Shown here in pieces: positions 56,541-64,000 of a stretch of DNA of 64,000 nucleotides. Within the stretch, counting starts at the first letter, position 1; each line of letters begins with the position of its first letter. Made by a program: the position numbers and the translations under genes. Origin of the DNA: Enoplolaimus lenunculus (lineage: Eukaryota > Nematoda > Enoplea > Enoplida > Thoracostomopsidae); assembly GCA_030248215.1 (NCBI GenBank), contig JASANG010003582.1, positions 218,501 to 282,500 on the forward strand, in the 5' to 3' direction. The notes under the pieces are model-generated. The model did not search any database and was not told the origin of the DNA. It was given only the letters and a program-made list of their open reading frames with translations.

Positions 56541-56665
56541 TCAGAGATCAGGGGCGGGACGTTTTTCTGCAGGTATAAACTCAGTGTTCCGCTCAGGCAT
56601 AGGCTTAGTCTTAAGCTTAGGTATATGCTTATACTACTGTTACGACTCTGTTGTCCAATTATGTT
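56541..56665. repeat. Degraded telomere-like MITE
   Basis: AGATCAGGGGCGGGACG at the left, GCATAGGCTTAGTCTTAAGCTTAGG in the core in degenerate form, TGTTACGACTCTGTTGTCC at the right. Confidence 0.55.
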
Positions 56666-57046
56666 CACATTTCGGCAACATTTCTTTTTTACGCAATGAT
56701 ATATTAGAATTATGCTCATAAATATTGGCCAGGATGAGGAAGTTGTAAACCCGGATTGAAATTTTTGAAATTTAAAATAACAGCTGCGTCATGTATTTGT
56801 TAGTCGTGCCATAAAAACGTCCATGTATCCAAATTCAAGTTATAAAATGGTTATGCGCCAACGCGTTCACATGAGGTGTTTTTTGACTAAGCTTAAATGT
56901 CCTTGAAATATGAAAAATTCAGATACAACGACAAGTTTGTTGCTCGTACAGCTTTGTATTTTAACTTTCCGCCGAACACAAAAACGAATTTGAAACAGGT
57001 TCCAAATGTCGGGCACATAGCTCGCCGGAGATGTGCAGCTTGATTG

Positions 57047-57330
57047 TTAACCCTTTCTCACATGAATATTTTCTATTCTCCTGAGACCTACTTTTATGCT
57101 AGGATTCTAACTCCCGTGATTGGATTGGGAGGCGTATACCATCACCACTCAGCTCTAGGAGCTTGACGCTCGAGCCCGAGGGGGCTCTCACGTCTTGTGG
57201 TGATTTAGTACTATGTATACGTGTTGCAATTGTTAAACACAGTGCGATATATACTATTTAACGTATATACACTGCGCTCAGTTGCCTACAGGCAACTCAA
57301 TGTGAGAAGGGGTTCATCGAATGCCAGAGT
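57047..57330. mobile_element. MITE with AACCCCTTCTCACAT inverted termini
   Basis: TTAACCCTTTCTCACATG at the left and ATGTGAGAAGGGGTTCA at the right are inverted. An inner inverted pair (ATCACCAC / GTGGTGAT) flanks a GC-rich centre. A TTAA at the left edge suggests a piggyBac-like target. Confidence 0.6.
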
Positions 57331-59265
57331 GTAACAAAAAAAACTGCGGATAGTGGCCAAAATAACGGAAAGGTAAAACGAATATTTATTTGCCATTAAA
57401 ATTGTAATACGGCAAATATTCGTTGGAATTTCTTCTCAAATCGTATATCAAATGTAACAGATGCGCCTAAATGTTTTAAGATTTATCGACGAATTTTATT
57501 TTTATTCCAAATTTAAACAATTATTATAGCATAAAGTTTTTCAAAAACTGAATAATTGTTTTAAGTGATTTACAACTATAACTATGAGACCATAATATAA
57601 CGGAATTTGTAATTTTTCTGTAATGAACGTTTCCAGGAACCGGAAACGAATATACCTATTCCTCCCTGATTAGAAAGATATATTTACTATGTAATGCACT
57701 GTACCAACTTTCCTGAACAGCTTTTAGAGTCGATCTTAAATAGGATTTTACCGCAAGACTTGGCGTTAGAATTAATCCTGTAAAATGTGAAAAAATTTTC
57801 TTTTATACCCTGACCTCATACAAGATGTTTAATATAAATTGCACCAAAAACTCAAAGTTATTTTATGTGTTATTGTACCCTTCCATCCACATTATCACTT
57901 TTTGAGTTCTGATAGCCCTAACTGCTACACTAAAGCGACTGAACTCATTTTAAACATGCCTACTCCTTTGTATAAGCCCTTTCTTAAGCGTAATTTTAAG
58001 CCTAAGTCTATGTTTTGATAATTATAAAAGCTGAAGTATACAAGAATCATTTAAAACTAAACATAGTGAAACTGGCGGACAGGTGGCTGATTCCGCAGCA
58101 CTGATTCCGCCCATCAAACGCCTAGAGACATCAACTAGTGAACTGATATTATTGTCATAGCGCGTTATTGTTCTAAAAATTTGAAGTTAAAATTTTGCAA
58201 TAAAACGTTAGTTTACTCTACGCTTGTCAGCTTGGCCTATAAAATTCTACCGACTATAAGCCTAACAACACGAGTATGTTTTGAATTGTGTTCAGTTGAA
58301 CGTTTCAGCGAAATTCTCGCTCCAGTGTTTTCACGATGAGTGTTGTTGATTTTAACGGTACACACTTGCATGTACACATTTAGTTGCCGGGTTGTATTTT
58401 GTCGAACTCAAAATTCAACCGATATTTCAAAGCAGCAACTACTTCCGTCCACTGTTAAGCTTGTACTGTTTTGTAGTTACAAGTCTCACAGGCCAGTTTC
58501 AGTTCAAGCTAACTTTTGCATAAAGCGATGTTATGTTTAAATATTCAACGCAGAAATTGACTTTTTCCAGTAAGTCGAAATGAAGATCAACAGAATATCC
58601 AAAATGTGTACATATATTGACATTTAAATTTCCACATCCAATCAATACAAAATCAGTGCGCACCGATTTACAAAATGAACTAACGCGTAGCGGTTTTTGA
58701 GACGGCCTGAAGGCCGTTTCGACTAAAACCCCTTAAACTTTGGGTTAGTTATTTCAGAATTTATGTACAAAATTATACAAACCTTGTCGACATCTGCTGC
58801 ATTTTTCGACATTAGTTCCAGCTATCCAACTTTTAAAATAAATCATCTAACTTTCTGACGCTTAAGCTAAAGCTTATATTCTAAAAAGGCTTACCTGAAC
58901 CTATGTCAAAGCGTTTTAAGCCTATTCCTAACTGTTAGGCTGAGCCTAAATCGTTAATTTAAGCGAGGTGAAAATGTACAAGAACCAAAAATGCAGCATA
59001 TATATTGTTTCTACTGTAAAAACAATCCTCGCTCTAAACCTGTGGTCTCCGATGTTTTTTGCGCATTCTATTTTCTGGTCTCCAAATTTAGAAAACTTGA
59101 CGCAAATGCTAACTCAACCAACGCTTTCCGTCAAAACTATTTTCAGTTCCATGTGCATTTCAGTTTTAAGCAAAAATATCGACAGAAACTTTCGGATGTG
59201 ACACGTTAACTATCACTTTTGACTAAGTGGTTTGGTGCTTAAGCCCGATTCGCGAACACATGATT
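57331..59265. other. Intergenic stretch without a supported gene
   Basis: Mostly AT-rich. Degenerate GCCTAA-like patches occur near 57960-58015 and 58860-58950. Two overlapping frames at 58968-59209 are open but match nothing. Confidence 0.4.
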
Positions 59266-59269
59266 AAGG

Positions 59270-59644
59270 TTATATTTTACGAGATATGGAAAGGGAAATA
59301 TGTATGTGTAACGTTGGTTTTGTAGTTGTTCCTTCGACGGTTACGCGTTTCACTTCATTAAACGCGCCCTGGCGGTTTTCGCTCAGTGATACTTTTCGCA
59401 TTATGGCGGCGAATCCTTCATGGTAGAAATATATGTTTGGAATCCAGCTTAAGCATAATATATTAGTCTGGTACGTACCCCGTCTCCCTGACCCATTCAG
59501 AGGCTGTTTGTTAACGTTTAACAAATAGAAGGGTTCTTGTAAACTATTCAGGGCTACGGCTACCGTCCGCCAACACGCAAAACCGATCCAGCCAATTTTG
59601 CACCGCCGTGAGCTAATGCGTCTATGGCTGCCACTAAATAACAA
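59270..59644 (-). CDS. Hypothetical 124-aa ORF in a GC-richer patch
   Basis: A single frame starts MLFSGSHRRISSRRCKIGWI, continues through ALNSLQEPFYLLNVNKQPLN and EGFAAIMRKVSLSENRQGAF, and ends SLSISRKI. Local GC content is higher than the surroundings. An internal GTACGT might be a donor. The plus strand is also open over part of it, so coding status and strand are uncertain. No family recognised. Confidence 0.22.
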   Translation of the reverse strand: MLFSGSHRRISSRRCKIGWIGFACWRTVAVALNSLQEPFYLLNVNKQPLNGSGRRGTYQTNILCLSWIPNIYFYHEGFAAIMRKVSLSENRQGAFNEVKRVTVEGTTTKPTLHIHISLSISRKI

Positions 59645-61054
59645 TGCGGGGGTCTATTTCGTAGGCGGGCGGAGGGGTTCGATTCCCTACAACCGCGGCC
59701 TTGAATTTTAGACGTAGGTCATCCAGCATCGAAAAAAGTCTTGAATTACTGTCCATAATTTTGAAACCATCCAAGGAGGGGCTGTCTAAAGAAACGGTAA
59801 TGCGTCATCCACATTAATTTGTGCCCGGCTTGTGGAAATCAAAGACACCTTTTTCCAGTTTGAAAAAAGGGTAGCAGTGGGAAATTGAATTTGAAAACTT
59901 TTCCAATTTCCCTTTGCCGTCGGTTTTATAAAATCGAGTTTAAAAACGGAATAAGGTGTGTGCATTTACAAATTGCACTACGGACAGGATAAAGTGTTGC
60001 TGCGTTGTAAACGTTTAAACGAAATGGAAATGTTTCCAATTGCAGCGCGTGTTGAACAGTACCATTTTATAAAAAGTGCAAGAACATTAAATAACAAAAT
60101 CGCAGATTCACTTTTTCTTTAATACGGTTTCTTTGTCTACATAGCGGACACAGCTTAAAGTGGACGATGCATTACAGAGAATGGAACCGTTCATAATAAT
60201 CAGATTGTATATTATTATTATTATAACGTTTGTCGAGTGAAACTCAACGCTGTATGCGATGGACACGTTTAGTACGCTTGACAGTATGTTTGCTTAACTA
60301 CAGGGTCGGGTCCAAAGAGGGCGCGTTGGCGGGTGTCCAATCACGAAATATTAATAAATTGGTAACGCCGGTGCCGTATCAATTTATACTTTTGTGCCAC
60401 AAAATTTGGGTTTTGGTGCTTTCTTAATGCTTCGCTTGCGAAATGTTTTTTACAATATAGTAACATATATAAAATATGTTTGATTGTTTTCTTGTATTAT
60501 TAAATGCGGAACATCAAACAGATGAAAACAATGTCGCCTGAAACTAAAGGACGCAGGGACAAGGAGCCGTGGTCCCGTCTTAACGCATCCGAGTATGGCG
60601 GTTAATAAATAGCTTAAAAAACCCCCAATTATTAATTTAGGTCGCAAAATATAACATACTTTTACATTTGCTGTCACGCTTCCTAAACCAATATCCTGGC
60701 TATGCACAAAAATTTAGCCAAAATCACACAGTTGTTTTTGCTATAATTTTCATAGAACTATAAAATTACCATTGAATTTGTCATAACAACAGGGGATCAT
60801 CAAAAGGAAAATTAGGCTTACCCCTTTCAGATTTTCAAAAACAAAACGTTGTATTAGGATTTAAATCGACAGTCGCGTTGACGTCCAAATGGTTTCGATC
60901 GCGAGGTGTACGTCACTATAGTCCATTACGGCTCTACCTTGGTGACCCTTCGTTGTGGGGTCCGATGCCTTCCCCTGGCTAATCAAGAACTCTTTTACAT
61001 TGTCATTAATATTGCTTGAAATTCGAAAGTATCTGTGCCGAGCATATATACCAC

Positions 61055-61198
61055 CATGTAGGGCAAGAGGAACTCACCCCTGGACAAATTTTGGCACCCC
61101 TAAATAATTTCAACCTTGTAAGTCAAAAACCCTTGTATTCCCGTCCTGAACAAATTTTAGGCATCCCTGCCTAACAACGTGACCTGGCTGCGGGCCTG
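61055..61198. mobile_element. hAT-like MITE, CAGGCCCGTAGCCAG family (copy 3)
   Basis: CCATGTAGGGCAAGAGGAAC at the left and GTGACCTGGCTGCGGGCCTG at the right, with TAAGTCAAAAACCCTTGTATTCC in the middle as in the other copies. Confidence 0.55.
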
Positions 61199-61679
61199 AT
61201 CTGCGTCCGTGCTCTGAAATGTGTGTAAACATGATCACCTATCACTTTTCAAATAATTCTACTGTTGCATCTGCTACACTCAAACGTTGCTTGCAAGTGT
61301 GAAATCCCAACTGCAAGAAATCTTACCTTCGAAGCTCACCACAACCCTGTCTCAAAAGTAGCCAGGTCGCTAGCTGGTGATAAGCACTGGTGGGATCCAA
61401 CAAGGGGCACCAAGCCTAGTCCTCCCCCCAACAGGGATCACGATCAAAATTTTGTATTAAAAGTTTAGCAGTGAAAAGACGACAAACTTTTCGCTCACTT
61501 TCCGCACGGCTTTTGACTTTTGACTATGATATCTCCTGCCGGTCTCCCCTTACAAATATTTCAGTTCTGATGTTTTCATAAGATGCTATGCACATTTGAG
61601 AATACTGTCCCTCCCTATTCATTTCGATTTAAATATAAACGGTGATTCCGCAAGTTTAAACTTCTAACTTTTGTTTCAG

Positions 61680-63774
61680 TCGCCAGTAAAGATCCAAGCG
61701 ACGACACAGCAACGAACGATGAAATCGACCGAATTCTTATGGAATCACCAATCGGCGTTGACTACGGTCTTCAGCGGGCGAAACTTTGGTCAAAATATTG
61801 TGGCGAATTGATCAATTATGTTCAAAGACGAACACAGCTGGGTAAGAAGAACAGCATTACAGCGAACGATGCATAAGAACACGGAATTATTAAGGCGGAC
61901 GGGGCTGAAAAGCTTTTCATCCATTGGCAGAATATTGTGGTGGGTGAGCTGTAAACACAGCTTGTTTACAGGGCACAGGTCTCCTTGCCTACAATTCCGG
62001 CGAGTATTGGAATCAAAACCAGTTACGCGGTGTTCAAATTGTGAGAATTTTTATAAATTTCGAAACGTCGACTAGATGATGCAAATGCATTCCCTTGATT
62101 TCCGAGGCAATCTTTTATACTTGTGAAACCAATGTTACATTTAGGGCCGTAACAGTAGATTAAACGTATTCCCAAGCCTAAGCCTAAGCGTTGCAAAAGA
62201 GTGTTTCTAAGCCTAAGCCTAAGCCTAAGCCTAAGCAAAAAAATGTCTAGAATGTAAGCCAACTCTTTTACACACCAGAGACCGGGACGGCCGTAAAGCT
62301 TACACGAGCCCTTGTGGGCATAATGAACAATTGCCTAATGTTGTTAAATTATCACCTATTATACGTTTTGTTTAACAGCCCCACATGCAGACCTCAAGTA
62401 CTGCAATTAATGGACTGTTTGTTTAGTATTTCTCAAATTTGAGACGACGTGCCCAAACCCGAACGGGCGCCTATGCCTGTGCTTGGTTTAGTACGATGAA
62501 CCAAACACGAGCCTAAGTTTAATGTATCCTCTGTAATAATGACAAATTTTGGGTTTGGGTTGGAAGTGAAATTTTAAAATTTCAACGTTCAGATATGAAA
62601 AAAAGCGTTTTTGTAAAAGAAAGTGTTTTTTCAGAAATAAAGCATGCAGAAGACGCGAAAAGACTTGGCGATAACTTCAAAGCGTTGTTTCAAGACGAAG
62701 TATGATTTTGATTTAAATACTATTGCAGTAATTCTGGCGTAAGTCCAAAACGGAAATCAAAACCAAGATTTTGTATTTAAGGTTTAGCACTAAAGCGATG
62801 TTCGCATTTTCGCTCGCTTTGATCGTGCGTTGCTGTCCACTATTATATCTCGCGTGGACCCCGTCGTTCAGAACCTTCTGAATCCATCATTGAGAATACG
62901 GATACATTTGCAACGATATAAATACAAAGCATATGATGCTGGCAAAAGCGTATATAAAGAAGAAATAGGAGCAAATATCCCGTCATTCAATTTTTGGGAA
63001 TAACGATAGACGAGTGCTTTTACACCATTTTGAAGAAGTATGTTACTAGATTCTTGAGGTCAAACTTTTTCTTGCTCGCTATATTGGTTTGCAAAAACCG
63101 TTGTAACGAGAGTGTACGCTCGCGAAGTGACGTACTGGTTACGCCTGTGACCCTCGTTGCATACAATACATTCAAAATGGATAATTGGGATGGAGCGATA
63201 CCGTTTTAGTGGCTCATGTATAGAACAGGGCCGGATCGTTTCCCGGCGGGGCTGTAATAGAGTCAGTTTAAGCTTTAGACTAACTTTTTTGCTTAGGCTT
63301 AGGCTTAGGCTTAGAAATAGGCTCATTGGCTCATTTTACGCTTATGCTTAGGCTTAGGCCTAGGCTTAGGTTTAGGAATATGCTTATACTATTGTTCCGG
63401 TCCTGTTCTATACATTGATTGTTTTAGTATTTTAATGCCGTTCGGCACTGGTGCTGCAGGGCACGTGAAATACCGCATGGCACGGCAGAACCATGTGAAA
63501 ACAAAGGTTTTTTTGACTTGGGGCGCCGTTCAAAGGCGTTGGGCATCAAACGACGCCGAACAGCACCGCATAAGTATAGCACCGCCTTTTCATAAATGTT
63601 TGCCTTCTTTAATATCGACGTTTTGGCTAATTTTTATTCTATAATTTAAATTATCAATTTTAGAATTTTTTACCGCTGAAATCAGTTTACTTCAAAGCGC
63701 TTAATTACGATACCAGTTATAGTCAGTGTTGCAACGAATCGATGAAGAAAGTGATTGACGAAAAATATATCAAA
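61680..63774 (+). CDS. F-BAR domain of an ARHGAP29/45 (SPV-1)-type RhoGAP, partial
   Basis: Three exons join in phase: 61680-61841, 62635-62699 and 63664-63774, each with consensus splice sites. They encode SKDPSDDTATNDEIDRILME, then GVDYGLQRAKLWSKYCGELI, NYVQRRTQLEIKHAEDAKRL, NFLPLKSVYFKALNYD and a lysine-rich helix. The order V..GLQ.AK.WSKY...L..Y...R..LE..HA...K followed by LPL.S.Y..AL.YD is that of the F-BAR domain of ARHGAP29, ARHGAP45 and GMIP. Their nematode relative SPV-1 senses membrane curvature and restrains RHO-1. The C1 and RhoGAP domains would lie beyond 64000 and the 5' exons before 61680, so the catalytic half is not seen. The domain call is firm; the exact subfamily is inferred. 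Confidence 0.78.
62131..62308. mobile_element. MITE with telomere-like (GCCTAA)n core inside an F-BAR gene intron
   Basis: ATGTTACATTTAGGGCCGTAAC at the left and GGCCGTAAAGCTTACACGAGCC at the right are inverted. The core includes AAGCCTAAGCCTAAGCCTAAG. It lies between the exons ending 61841 and starting 62635. Confidence 0.75.
63211..63418. mobile_element. MITE with telomere-like (TTAGGC)n core inside an F-BAR gene intron
   Basis: GGCTCATGTATAGAACAGGGCC at the left and GGTCCTGTTCTATACATTG at the right form ~20-bp inverted ends. The core has GGCTTAGGCTTAGGCTTAG and a second TTAGGC block. It is the reverse orientation of the copy at 30542-30755. Confidence 0.8.
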
Positions 63775-64000
63775 GTCAGTTGTTAAACATTTCACTAAAT
63801 CATGTAAATGCTAAATTTGAAATTTGAAAAATTTAATTGGACTCTACTGAGGCCTCGAAAGAGACCGCAATTGTTTTATTTTCTGTTTGCCATGTATTAA
63901 CCAAGTGACAACGCAAGTCACTGTTATCCGTGTTATGCAATAGGGAAGTAGTTTCGATAACCTTGATGGCGAATCCAATATGGTTAGGACTGTGAAATTA

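Noticed and set aside
59640-59700. GGGGTTCGATTCCCT resembling a tRNA T-arm
   Set aside because: The T-stem pairs imperfectly and no matching 5' acceptor or D-arm lies at the right distance.

Overview
The window is AT-rich animal nuclear DNA with intron-containing genes and many small interspersed repeats. It has no rRNA, no convincing tRNA, no CRISPR array and no bacterial-style operons. Many dispersed repeats carry runs of TTAGGC/GCCTAA, the nematode telomere hexamer. With the compact introns this suggests a nematode; the species cannot be named from sequence alone.

Recognisable host genes, all spliced: (1) a ceramide synthase on the minus strand (about 9.0-13.9 kb, 8 exons); (2) a polypeptide GalNAc-transferase of the GALNT2/gly-4 type on the plus strand (15.7-24.7 kb, 16 exons, about 615 aa, apparently complete); (3) an unidentified plus-strand gene whose last three exons lie at 28.8-29.7 kb; (4) a small Stum/SPEC3-family membrane protein on the minus strand (30.9-32.7 kb); (5) two in-phase minus-strand exons of a possible SURP-module protein (34.0-35.0 kb); (6) a class A peptide GPCR resembling FMRFamide receptors on the minus strand (42.6-44.5 kb), with a decayed copy of its first exon 1 kb upstream; (7) the first visible exons of an F-BAR protein of the ARHGAP29/45/SPV-1 type on the plus strand (61.7 kb to beyond the window end). 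A few weaker coding candidates are listed with low confidence. These genes are unrelated neighbours and not a pathway. Genes 1 and 2 both act in the ER/Golgi membrane system.

The rest is repeat-rich. There is an 18-bp minisatellite of about 1.8 kb (6.75-8.54 kb), a second 18-bp minisatellite arranged as two opposed halves (37.4-38.0 kb), and a composite CAA/CAG microsatellite (35.5-36.1 kb). There is a 0.9-kb element with perfect 175-bp terminal inverted repeats, several hAT-like MITE families (two copies with clear 8-bp target duplications), a LINE 3' fragment in a GALNT2 intron, and a broken Ty3/Gypsy-like gag-protease fossil at 53.5-54.8 kb. The most distinctive feature is a family of short inverted-repeat elements whose core is a degenerate telomere-like TTAGGC array, present in at least ten copies or fragments.

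All gene structures were built by eye from reading frames, splice-site consensus and remembered family motifs. No alignment or database search was run.
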